Origin: DHVE2 group archaeon
GTDB taxonomy: Archaea; Thermoplasmatota; Thermoplasmata; Thermoplasmatales; Aciduliprofundaceae
Direction of reading: 5' to 3'
Assembly (NCBI GenBank): GCA_026986135.1
Contig: JALSPD010000171.1
Coordinates: 1-6,643 of the forward strand
Length of the DNA stretch: 6,643 bases
Shown here: piece after piece, positions 1 through 5,241 of the stretch
Layout: each line of letters opens with the position of its first letter
How positions within the stretch are numbered: the stretch's first letter is position 1
Position numbers and translations under genes: made by a program
The notes under the pieces: model-generated
What the model saw: only the letters and a program-made list of their open reading frames with translations
Databases searched by the model: none
Told to the model about the DNA's origin: nothing

Positions 1-1414
1 TGAGTCTCAGGATATTATGAGGGCCAAGAGGATCAATAGTGAAGTCACCAATCCATATTTTGTCGGATTTCCAATTACCCTTTATTTTATACTCGTAACC
101 ATAGATACCAAAACTAACATTTGGCTGAATATTTGTATCCATAGGTTCGTTAAATTCAATAGTTACATTGTGCTTCCCGGGTCCCAGAGGCATGGGTCTG
201 TCAAAGGTAACATTTACCACGTAGGGCGAAACCTGATCAATTGGACTTATTTTCACATATTTTGTCTGTACTGTATTAACTATGTAAACTTCATTTGTAT
301 GAACATTATCGCTCCATGTGCCGGTATCCATATCTGTAAGGAGAAGTGAGTAATTGTGGAAGATGCTTGCATCATCCTCCAGCTTCACCGTTATAAAGAA
401 TGTCTTGGGCCTTCCTATCTGCACATAAATATTAGGAGTTGCAAAGCTGGTAGCATGACCACTATACACTGCATATCCGGTTATAACGGCCTGATCACCA
501 ACATCCCAGTGACCATCTCCATTATCCTGATAGAGCCCCGATTGAAGTTCAGAATCCTCTATTGTTCCAAATAGGGTGACGAAGGTTTTGTATATCTCCA
601 CATTCCCGCCAATTGCATTCATAGTATAGCTTATAACAGCAACTTCTGTCCCCTGAGTTTGATTAACTGGTGCTATGTCCTTTACTGTGACCTGCAGAAT
701 ATTGGCATTTCTCTCTCCCGGAGTGATGGAGTTATCATACCTATCTGGTGTATTTATGTACCTGGTAACATACCAATCTGATGCGTTGTCATTATCAACC
801 CCATTCGGAACGAGAGAGATGCTTTCATCCTTACCTGGGGCTGGAGCATAGCCAAATTTACCGCGCCCATAAAGGTAAAATTTTAATCCACTACCAATTG
901 GTGGCTGATCCACATCAAAATCTCTTCCACCGCTGTAATATGCAACATAATCAAAATACTGGCATTTCGTGCTACCATAAGTTCCATTGTATATAATGAT
1001 ATCATCCCCTGCGTCGTTCAATATGTTTCCCTTGAACCAGGCATAAACATCCGCGCGATTTCCAGAGAAGGAAGTATCGTTTGTTCCCCTACCCATGTGC
1101 ACCACAACATAAGCACCTGGGGGAATATGGGTAAGGCCAGCAGCACTCAAGTTAACCTCATGGCCATCCTGATCACTGAGTTTCAAATCAGTATAATTGG
1201 CCCACTCCTCATTAGGATTGTAAAGCTCCACCCATTCTGATGAGGCGGATCCATTAGCGGCAATTTCATTTATAATCAGGCTTCTAATAACAGTCCTCGG
1301 TTGCACAGTAGGAGCAAGAGATCCAGAGGATACCATGGGAACAATCCCAGATATCAGGAGCATTAGAAGGATCACTGGCACTAAACCACCAAACCCACGC
1401 CGAAATGCCTTCAT
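1..1414 (-). CDS. Secreted/surface lamin-tail-domain protein with Ig-like region (C-terminus beyond window)
   Basis: An open minus-strand frame of 471 complete codons runs from the ATG at 1414-1412 off the left edge without a stop. Residues 1-30 look like an export signal: K2, R5 and R6, then a hydrophobic core at about 11-27 and small residues near 29-31. Residues 46-237 resemble a lamin-tail domain (LTD), opening with LIINEIAANGSASSEWVELY and closing with the typical W-Y-V-T then T-P-G-E-R-N end. Residues 238-385 are an unrecognised beta-rich region containing DNGDGHWDVGD (297-307), which resembles a calcium loop. From about 385 an Ig-like segment has the FNEPMD hallmark of Big_5-type domains. 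Eleven N-X-S/T sequons (N54 to N432) suit an exported archaeal glycoprotein. LTDs occur in secreted nucleases and surface proteins, but no catalytic domain is visible here. A TATA box about 27 bases upstream supports this start. The precise role is unknown. Confidence 0.85.
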   Translation of the reverse strand, partial: MKAFRRGFGGLVPVILLMLLISGIVPMVSSGSLAPTVQPRTVIRSLIINEIAANGSASSEWVELYNPNEEWANYTDLKLSDQDGHEVNLSAAGLTHIPPGAYVVVHMGRGTNDTSFSGNRADVYAWFKGNILNDAGDDIIIYNGTYGSTKCQYFDYVAYYSGGRDFDVDQPPIGSGLKFYLYGRGKFGYAPAPGKDESISLVPNGVDNDNASDWYVTRYINTPDRYDNSITPGERNANILQVTVKDIAPVNQTQGTEVAVISYTMNAIGGNVEIYKTFVTLFGTIEDSELQSGLYQDNGDGHWDVGDQAVITGYAVYSGHATSFATPNIYVQIGRPKTFFITVKLEDDASIFHNYSLLLTDMDTGTWSDNVHTNEVYIVNTVQTKYVKISPIDQVSPYVVNVTFDRPMPLGPGKHNVTIEFNEPMDTNIQPNVSFGIYGYEYKIKGNWKSDKIWIGDFTIDPLGPHNILRL

Positions 1415-1434
1415 GAGTGTAAATAAATCGTGTT

Positions 1435-1454
1435 TACATATATATTGTTTTCGG
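1435..1454 (-). promoter_or_regulatory. Promoter of the lamin-tail protein gene
   Basis: On the minus strand, CCGAAAAC (1447-1454) precedes AATATATATGTA (1435-1446), giving a BRE-like purine stretch followed by a TATA box centred near 1441. That is about 27 bases from the ATG at 1414, so the message is predicted to be leaderless or nearly so. The BRE-like part overlaps the first copy of a repeated motif shared with the divergent regulator promoter. Confidence 0.65.
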
Positions 1455-1477
1455 TAAATCGGGAAGTTTTCGGGAAA
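1447..1477. repeat. Direct repeat / candidate operator between divergent promoters
   Basis: GTTTTCGGTAAA (1447-1458) and GTTTTCGGGAAA (1466-1477) are 12-base direct repeats with one mismatch, 19 bases apart start to start. A further TCGGGAA core lies between them at 1459-1465, so TCGG occurs at 1451, 1459 and 1470. The left copy covers the BRE of the lamin-tail gene and the right copy covers the BRE of the winged-helix regulator gene. That suggests, as an inference, an operator that could control both genes, possibly bound by the adjacent regulator. Confidence 0.5.
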
Positions 1478-1487
1478 AAGTATAAAT
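1471..1487 (+). promoter_or_regulatory. Promoter of the winged-helix regulator gene
   Basis: CGGGAAAAAG (1471-1480) followed by TATAAAT (1481-1487) matches an archaeal BRE plus TATA box. The box centre is about 27 bases before the ATG at 1511, which predicts a leaderless message and decides the start codon of the downstream gene. Confidence 0.75.
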
Positions 1488-1510
1488 GGAAAGAGATTAT
1501 TGAGAATACA

Positions 1511-2059
1511 ATGAAGGAAATTGAGATTGTGGACGATCCAGAAATAATAAAGATTATTGTGGAGGAAACAAGATCAAAAATTCTTAGGCTTTTAAGATTC
1601 AGGGATATGACCATATCAGAGATTGCCTCAATACTAAACAAGGATGTTTCAACAATATTCAGACATATAAAGAAGCTTGAAAAGGCAGGCTTGATAAAGG
1701 TAACAGGTGAAAGGAAAGTACATAACATACCGGAAAAACTTTATGGAAGAACCATAAAAACAATAATACTGGCTCCAGAGGCCTACGAGAGAAGTTCCTT
1801 TATAAAAAGATACACCGAAAAGGCATTTTCAGAAATAAAGGAAGCCCTAAGCGAGATGGGATACTCTGTAGAAGATGAAAAATTTCTCAAGGATTTTCTG
1901 CTAAAAATTGAGGACCTTCCCCTTGAAGATCTAAATCTTCTTATAAGGGATATGGAATGGAACAATCTCAGAAGATTAAAGACACTCTTAATTTTGCTGA
2001 AGATTGACTGGAAAGAGGTAGAGAAATTAAGGGAAAAGGTTCATAAGCCCAAAATTTGA
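1511..2059 (+). CDS. ArsR-like winged-helix transcriptional regulator
   Basis: This 182-residue protein has an ArsR-type winged helix-turn-helix at about residues 16-80. A first helix (RSKILRLLRF) leads to the HTH (MTISEIASILNKDVSTIFRH), with recognition helix DVSTIFRHIKKLEKAGLI and a wing at LIKVTGERKVHNI. Residues 90-182 are mostly charged helices with leucine-rich stretches and could form a dimerisation or ligand-binding part. There is no cysteine, so a classical thiol metal-sensing site is unlikely. The frame is open upstream to 1430, but the TATA box at 1481-1487 would then lie inside the coding region; starting at 1511 gives a leaderless message at the standard distance. The gene is divergent from the lamin-tail protein gene across a repeat-bearing promoter region, suggesting autoregulation and control of that neighbour (inference). 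Its 3' end overlaps the convergent YjbQ-family gene by 19 bases. Confidence 0.85.
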   Translation: MKEIEIVDDPEIIKIIVEETRSKILRLLRFRDMTISEIASILNKDVSTIFRHIKKLEKAGLIKVTGERKVHNIPEKLYGRTIKTIILAPEAYERSSFIKRYTEKAFSEIKEALSEMGYSVEDEKFLKDFLLKIEDLPLEDLNLLIRDMEWNNLRRLKTLLILLKIDWKEVEKLREKVHKPKI

Positions 2060-2460
2060 ACGATTACTTTTCTATCCCTATTTCTAACATCCAGCTCAAT
2101 AAAAACAATCTGTTGCCAGGTACCGAGTGTGAGATCACCATCCAAAATAGGGACAGTAAGATCTGGCTTCAGAAACGTGGCACGCACATGGGAATGGCCA
2201 TTTCCATCATGCCATGTTTCCTCATGATGATAGTAATGATCCCTTGGAAACAACCGCTCAAGAGCTTCTGGTATATCTCTTTTTAATCCTGGCTCGTACT
2301 CAACTGTACTGATAGCACATGTTGATCCGACACAAAAAATCACGGCGATCCCATTGCTTATTCCAGAATTTTTAACTATTCTCTCCACATCTCCAGTTAT
2401 ATCTATAATGTCCACTTCTCCCCTGGTTGAAAGGTGAATTTCTTCGCTGTATACCCTCAT
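2041..2460 (-). CDS. YjbQ/UPF0047 family protein
   Basis: The 139-residue product matches the YjbQ/UPF0047 family over its whole length. It has the histidine-rich signature YYHHEETWHDGNGHSHVR (residues 76-93, with H78, H79, H84, H89 and H91), then LTVPILDGDLTLGTWQQI (101-118) and the closing ELDVRNRDRKV segment. The family forms small trimers; E. coli YjbQ has been reported to have weak thiamin-phosphate synthase activity, so databases often call it a secondary thiamine-phosphate synthase, but the physiological reaction is uncertain. I place the start at the ATG at 2460-2458 because AGGTGATC, complementary to the 16S 3' end, lies three bases upstream. An in-frame GTG at 2469 would consume that site. 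The ribosome site overlaps the stop codon of the upstream GYD-like gene, so the two are probably cotranscribed and translationally linked. Confidence 0.88.
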   Translation of the reverse strand: MRVYSEEIHLSTRGEVDIIDITGDVERIVKNSGISNGIAVIFCVGSTCAISTVEYEPGLKRDIPEALERLFPRDHYYHHEETWHDGNGHSHVRATFLKPDLTVPILDGDLTLGTWQQIVFIELDVRNRDRKVIVQILGL

Positions 2461-2463
2461 AAG

Positions 2464-2471
2464 GATCACCT
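2464..2471 (-). promoter_or_regulatory. Shine-Dalgarno site deciding the YjbQ-family start
   Basis: The minus strand reads AGGTGATC, then CTT, then ATG. AGGTGATC is complementary to the conserved 16S rRNA 3' tail and overlaps the TAG stop (2472-2470) of the upstream gene. It supports initiation at 2460 rather than at the GTG at 2469, and suits an internal cistron, unlike the leaderless first genes in this window. Confidence 0.7.
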
Positions 2472-2706
2472 ACTCCACAGATATTGCAAGATGCGTCCTT
2501 ACATCGCTTACCCTTCCAAACTGCTTTACGAATTCTGCTGCGAGTTCTTCATTTTTAGCCTCAAATACAATAACAACATCTGGCTTTCCAAAAACCTTCA
2601 ATTTTTTATGGATGGTGATACCCTGAGGAACCTTACACCTTTCAAGTAGAAGGAGAAGATCGCTGTACTGCTCGGGATTTGCAGTTGCAAACATAACGAA
2701 CCACAT
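2470..2706 (-). CDS. Small GYD/DUF3303-like ferredoxin-fold protein
   Basis: This 78-residue protein has the alternating strand-helix pattern of a dimeric alpha/beta barrel. Strand MWFVMFATA (1-9) is followed by a helix (12-23), then P-Q-G-I-T-I (27-32) and F-G-K-P-D-V-V-I-V-F-E-A (39-50). A helix NEELAAEFVKQFG (52-64) and the closing DVRTHLAISV (68-77) complete it. The G-x-x-D strand, the E-A then acidic helix and the final V-R-T segment resemble GYD domains, and DUF3303 is a close alternative. No enzymatic residues can be assigned. The frame is open upstream to 2823, but that would overlap the DUF2721 gene, and a TATA box at 2729-2736 sits at the right distance for a leaderless start at 2706. 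It is the first gene of a probable two-gene unit with the YjbQ-family gene, so a linked role is possible but unproven. Confidence 0.75.
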   Translation of the reverse strand: MWFVMFATANPEQYSDLLLLLERCKVPQGITIHKKLKVFGKPDVVIVFEAKNEELAAEFVKQFGRVSDVRTHLAISVE

Positions 2707-2728
2707 ATCGGGAAAAATGGTATTGAAA

Positions 2729-2736
2729 GATATAAA
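2729..2736 (-). promoter_or_regulatory. Promoter of the GYD-like/YjbQ unit
   Basis: The minus strand reads TTTATATC here, preceded by GGGGAAG, a BRE-like purine stretch. The box centre is about 27 bases before the ATG at 2706. It lies just downstream of the stop of the DUF2721 gene (2749-2747), so the two-gene unit can be transcribed independently of that gene. Confidence 0.65.
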
Positions 2737-2746
2737 ACTTCCCCCA

Positions 2747-3178
2747 TCACTTAAGATAAACACTGGATTCACGCAGTATGGCGGTATAGGACAGGGAAAT
2801 CTCAAAAACAGCATAGATCGCACCTATTATCAGAGTTACTATTGAAAGGGTAAAAAAGAGAAGTGAAACATACTGAATAAAATCTGCAATTGTTGCCAAG
2901 AAGGTGAATAGCGATGATAGTGCAGCAAATAATATGGTAAGATGAAAATGAACCATTGCATTTCTGCAAAGTTTTGCCCTCATTATAAGAACCCCTTTCT
3001 GCTTCATTATCACCTCTTTCCTTTCCTCCGATACTCCTACTCGCATCTCCCTTGAAAACTCGCGTAGCCTATCTATCACCCTTCCCATTCTATTACCCAA
3101 ACCAAGTATTAAAAGACCTGTGGATGATACAAGTAAAAGAGGGGCAAGGGTGGCCTGAATTATCTCTATTGCATGCAT
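2747..3178 (-). CDS. DUF2721-like small integral membrane protein
   Basis: This 143-residue protein has three predicted membrane helices: about residues 8-28, 78-99 and 102-126. The stretch LLLVSSTGLLILGLGNRMGR, followed by VIDRLREFSREMR, matches the DUF2721 pattern of a first hydrophobic helix running into an N-R-x-x-R-V-x-D-R-x-R-E motif. A charged loop (40-75) separates helix 1 from the helical pair, and the tail after 127 is short and polar. The function of DUF2721 proteins is unknown and no active-site residues can be named. The start at 3178 is supported by a TATA box at 3201-3208, giving a leaderless message. The gene is divergent from the TrmJ-type gene with overlapping promoter regions. 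Its 3' end is 40 bases from the GYD-like gene, which has its own promoter. Confidence 0.82.
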   Translation of the reverse strand: MHAIEIIQATLAPLLLVSSTGLLILGLGNRMGRVIDRLREFSREMRVGVSEERKEVIMKQKGVLIMRAKLCRNAMVHFHLTILFAALSSLFTFLATIADFIQYVSLLFFTLSIVTLIIGAIYAVFEISLSYTAILRESSVYLK

Positions 3179-3200
3179 AATCCGAGATATTGCTCTATGG

Positions 3201-3227
3201 GTATAAACCTTTGCAAAAGATTATAAT
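3201..3227. promoter_or_regulatory. Back-to-back promoters of the DUF2721 and TrmJ-type genes
   Basis: GTATAAAC (3201-3208, TATA for the minus-strand gene) and ATTATAAT (3220-3227, TATA for the plus-strand gene) flank the palindrome TTTGCAAA (3210-3217), whose two halves lie in the BRE position of the two boxes. Each box is about 27 bases from its ATG (3178 minus, 3252 plus), so both messages are predicted to be leaderless. The box centres are only about 19 bases apart, so simultaneous assembly of both initiation complexes seems sterically unlikely (inference). Confidence 0.65.
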
Positions 3228-3251
3228 AAGTTCTAAGATATCGGCATCTCC

Positions 3252-3953
3252 ATGGAAATTTACATTGCATTTGTTGAGCCACAGTTCACGGGAAATATCG
3301 GATTCATGGCAAGAACCATGGCAAATTTCGGCTTTGAAAAACTAATTTTGGTAGCTCCACCCAATATTGACGATGATGCATTCAGATTTTCAAAGCATGC
3401 AAGGCATATTGTGGAGAACGCAATTATAATGGAGAATTTTGATTCTTTGAGAAAATTTCTTGATGTGTGCATTGCAACAAGCGGTGTGAGCACCGAATCA
3501 GCAAAAAAGTTCAAAAGAATTGCACTTACTCCAGAAGAACTTGCAGATAAAACAAAGACTATGAGAGGTAAGATTGGAATAGTGTTTGGTCGGGAAAATT
3601 ACGGACTCTACAACTCTGAAATTGAAAGATGCGATCTTCTGGTTACCATACCAACATCACCAGCATACCCCATAATGAACGTGACCCATGCAGCAGCCAT
3701 AATCCTGTACGAGATATTTAAAAGAGATTTTGAAAAAAATGAAATGCCCATGGCAGAGGGATTTGAACTGGATCTTTTAAACACCAAATTTTCCGAAATT
3801 CTTAAGAGAATAGATTTTCCAGAACATAAAAGAAAAAATACAGAAGTGATGTTTAGAAGAATTATGGGAAGAGCAACCCTTACAAAATGGGAATTTCACA
3901 GTATGATGGGTGTAATGAAGAGAATCCTCTATTTCCTGAAAAACGAAAGTTAA
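3252..3953 (+). CDS. trmJ: TrmJ-type tRNA 2'-O-methyltransferase (SPOUT family)
   Basis: The 233-residue product is a SpoU/TrmH-type SPOUT methyltransferase, which transfers a methyl group from S-adenosylmethionine to ribose 2'-OH in RNA. All three knot motifs are visible: motif 1 P-Q-F-T-G-N-I-G-F-M-A-R (10-21), with the substrate-site N15 and R21; motif 2 IGIVFGRENYGLYNSEI (108-124), with E115; and motif 3 VTIPTSPAYPIMNVTHAAAI (131-150), with N143. The TrmJ-like start (F-V-E-P-x-x-x-G-N-I-G) and C-terminal RRIMGRATLTKWEFHSMMG (202-220) favour TrmJ, which modifies tRNA position 32, over other SpoU groups. The length is usual for TrmJ. A TATA box at 3220-3227 supports a leaderless start at 3252. 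tRNA-Gln, which has a C at position 32, follows 29 bases after the stop on the same strand, so it may be a local substrate, though TrmJ acts on several tRNAs. Confidence 0.9.
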   Translation: MEIYIAFVEPQFTGNIGFMARTMANFGFEKLILVAPPNIDDDAFRFSKHARHIVENAIIMENFDSLRKFLDVCIATSGVSTESAKKFKRIALTPEELADKTKTMRGKIGIVFGRENYGLYNSEIERCDLLVTIPTSPAYPIMNVTHAAAIILYEIFKRDFEKNEMPMAEGFELDLLNTKFSEILKRIDFPEHKRKNTEVMFRRIMGRATLTKWEFHSMMGVMKRILYFLKNES

Positions 3954-3957
3954 ATAC
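3950..3957 (+). promoter_or_regulatory. Candidate TATA box of tRNA-Gln
   Basis: TTAAATAC lies about 29 bases (centre) before the tRNA 5' end at 3983 and includes the TAA stop of the TrmJ-type gene. If used, transcription would begin just before the tRNA. Readthrough from the upstream gene followed by RNase P processing is the alternative. Confidence 0.5.
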
Positions 3958-3982
3958 CTTTTCATACCATGAGGGTAAAGTT

Positions 3983-4055
3983 AGCCCCGTGGTGTAGCGG
4001 TCAAGCATCCGGGCCTTTGGAGTCCGGGACGGGAGTTCGAATCTCCCCGGGGCTG
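3983..4055 (+). tRNA. tRNA-Gln (anticodon UUG)
   Basis: A full cloverleaf of 73 bases can be drawn. The acceptor AGCCCCG (3983-3989) pairs with CGGGGCT (4048-4054). The D arm is GTGT/GCAT (3992-3995 with 4005-4008). The anticodon stem CGGGC/GTCCG (4010-4014 with 4022-4026) encloses the loop CTTTGGA, with anticodon TTG at 4017-4019. The T arm is GGGAG/CTCCC with loop TTCGAAT (4036-4042). T8 and the D-loop GG are present. The CTTTGGA loop and the A1-U72 pair are typical of archaeal tRNA-Gln; archaea usually charge it with glutamate and amidate it with GatDE, which recognises A1-U72. The discriminator base is G (4055), where A would be more usual. CCA is not encoded, and no intron is present. 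C32 (4015) is the position modified by TrmJ, whose candidate gene lies directly upstream. Confidence 0.93.
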
Positions 4056-4415
4056 CTATTCTTCTTCAAATAACCTGCGATATATATCCTCTGGGGATTC
4101 ATCCCTGCATTCCTCATTCTGGTTAAGGATTTTTTCAATGTTATCCTTTTTAAAAGTCCAGTAATGTATTCTCCACAACTTACCACGGGAGACCGTTACT
4201 TCATCCTCAATGGTAGTCAAAATACCCAGCTCTTCAAGCGTATTGAAAACATGCCTGTCTGTAGGTGTAAGAATGTTATCCACCACGGTGTCATCATACC
4301 CAAAAAAGTTCAGTACGTAGAGCGTCAGCTCTCTAATCTCATCAACACTCATCCCCCTTTTGCCCAGCACCTTTTTTAGAACATCAAACAAAATGTCATA
4401 AGTAACTATATCCAT
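4056..4415 (-). CDS. DUF6015-like small archaeal winged-helix protein
   Basis: This 119-residue acidic protein has helices at about 5-18 and 24-37, then the motif LTPTDRHVFNTLEELGI (49-65). A wing-like hairpin follows (TIEDEVTVSRGKLWRIHYW, 68-86), then a basic helix (89-98) and a Glu/Asp-rich tail. The order suggests a winged-helix fold resembling the archaeal DUF6015 proteins known mainly from Thermoplasmata. That family name is from memory and its function is unknown. A DNA- or protein-binding regulatory role is an inference from the fold only. The start at 4415 is supported by the TATA-like box at 4439-4447. The TAG stop (4058-4056) directly abuts the tRNA-Gln 3' end on the opposite strand, so its message probably runs antisense through the tRNA. 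Confidence 0.75.
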   Translation of the reverse strand: MDIVTYDILFDVLKKVLGKRGMSVDEIRELTLYVLNFFGYDDTVVDNILTPTDRHVFNTLEELGILTTIEDEVTVSRGKLWRIHYWTFKKDNIEKILNQNEECRDESPEDIYRRLFEEE

Positions 4416-4438
4416 CCCACACGCTCATGGAGATATGA

Positions 4439-4454
4439 ATTAAAAAGATTTCGC
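4439..4454 (-). promoter_or_regulatory. Promoter of the DUF6015-like gene
   Basis: The minus strand reads GCGAAAT then CTTTTTAAT, a BRE-like element followed by a weak TATA box centred near 4443, about 28 bases from the ATG at 4415. This predicts a leaderless message. Confidence 0.55.
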
Positions 4455-4554
4455 AATGCTCATATATGAACCAATCACATATATTTTCATAGCTCTCCCG
4501 GGTTATCCTTTAAAATCCTTAAACAAACTCATCAACTACCTGAATCTCAAATGA

Positions 4555-4567
4555 AAACGGTAAATAC
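4555..4567 (+). promoter_or_regulatory. Promoter of nth
   Basis: AAACGG (4555-4560) followed by TAAATAC (4561-4567) resembles a BRE plus TATA box, centred about 24 bases before the ATG at 4588. This is compatible with a leaderless message. Confidence 0.55.
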
Positions 4568-4587
4568 AAAAATAACATTGGGGCGTT

Positions 4588-5223
4588 ATGGCCAAAAAGG
4601 TTGAAGAAATTGTGAAAGTAATAGAAATCCTGAAAAACACCGTTCCCGAGCACCCATACAAATCAAAAAATCCATTTCACATACTCATAGCCACAATAAT
4701 ATCACAGAGAACCAAGGATGAGGTCACATATACAGTGGCGAATAAATTGTTCGCTAAGTACCCCAGGCCGGCGGATCTGAAGAGGGCAAGTGTTGAGGAA
4801 ATTGCAGAACTGATATATCCCGCCGGGTTCTACAGAGAGAAGGCGAAGAAAATCAAGGAGGTTGCTAGGATAATTGATGAGGAATACAATGGAAAGGTAC
4901 CAGATTCTGAGGAAGAGCTCCTTAAACTTCCTGGAGTGGGGAGAAAGACAGCCAACATAGTGCTTTCAAGGGGATTCGGAAAAAAGGCAATTGCCGTGGA
5001 CACACATGTGCACCGCATAACCAACCGTCTGGGCTGGGTCCACACCAGAACCCCAGAAGAAACGGAAAGGGAACTGATGAAGATACTTCCAGAAGAGTAC
5101 TGGACCGAGATAAACACCCTGCTTGTAATGTTCGGAAGGACCATATGCAGACCAATAGCGCCGAAATGCCATCAATGTCCTGTGGCAGAATTCTGCGACT
5201 ACAACAAAAGGAAAAAGAAGTAA
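4588..5223 (+). CDS. nth: Endonuclease III, DNA glycosylase/AP lyase
   Basis: The 211-residue protein is a full-length endonuclease III. It removes oxidised pyrimidines from DNA and cleaves the resulting abasic site by beta-elimination, as part of base-excision repair. The helix-hairpin-helix LPGVGRKTANIVL (114-126) carries the catalytic lysine K120, and the G/P-rich loop is followed by AVDTHVHRI (136-144) with the catalytic aspartate D138. The C-terminus has the four cysteines of the [4Fe-4S] cluster, C187, C194, C197 and C203, in the exact C-x6-C-x2-C-x5-C spacing. Key residue numbers coincide with those of E. coli Nth. Early family features such as FHILIATIISQRTKD (30-44) are intact. The ATG at 4588 sits about 24 bases after a TATA-like box. 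No partner gene is evident: the upstream gene is divergent and the 20-codon frame downstream is on the other strand. Confidence 0.95.
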   Translation: MAKKVEEIVKVIEILKNTVPEHPYKSKNPFHILIATIISQRTKDEVTYTVANKLFAKYPRPADLKRASVEEIAELIYPAGFYREKAKKIKEVARIIDEEYNGKVPDSEEELLKLPGVGRKTANIVLSRGFGKKAIAVDTHVHRITNRLGWVHTRTPEETERELMKILPEEYWTEINTLLVMFGRTICRPIAPKCHQCPVAEFCDYNKRKKK

Positions 5224-5241
5224 TGGGTGGCGTAATCGTGA

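Larger units (their letters stand above)
4416..4587. other. Intergenic region between the DUF6015-like gene and nth
   Basis: These 172 A/T-rich bases hold the two divergent promoters at their ends. Between them TCATATATGA (4460-4469) is a perfect 10-base palindrome, followed by CACATATATTTTCAT. No gene with a convincing start signal is seen. The palindrome could be an operator but could also be chance in A/T-rich DNA. Confidence 0.4.

Noticed and set aside
17..996. Several plus-strand open frames of 70-110 codons
   Set aside because: They lie opposite the continuous minus-strand lamin-tail gene, which has domain signatures, a signal sequence and a promoter; these frames have none.
1430..1510. 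Longer N-terminus for the winged-helix regulator
   Set aside because: It would place the TATA box and operator inside the coding sequence; the ATG at 1511 sits at the standard distance for a leaderless start.
2707..2823. Longer N-terminus for the GYD-like protein
   Set aside because: It would overlap the DUF2721 gene and pass through the TATA box at 2729-2736; the extra residues do not fit the domain.
4443..4490. Short minus-strand frame MKIYVIGSYMSIAKSF in the gap before nth
   Set aside because: There is no Shine-Dalgarno site at a useful distance, and it overlaps the promoter of the DUF6015-like gene; chance is sufficient.
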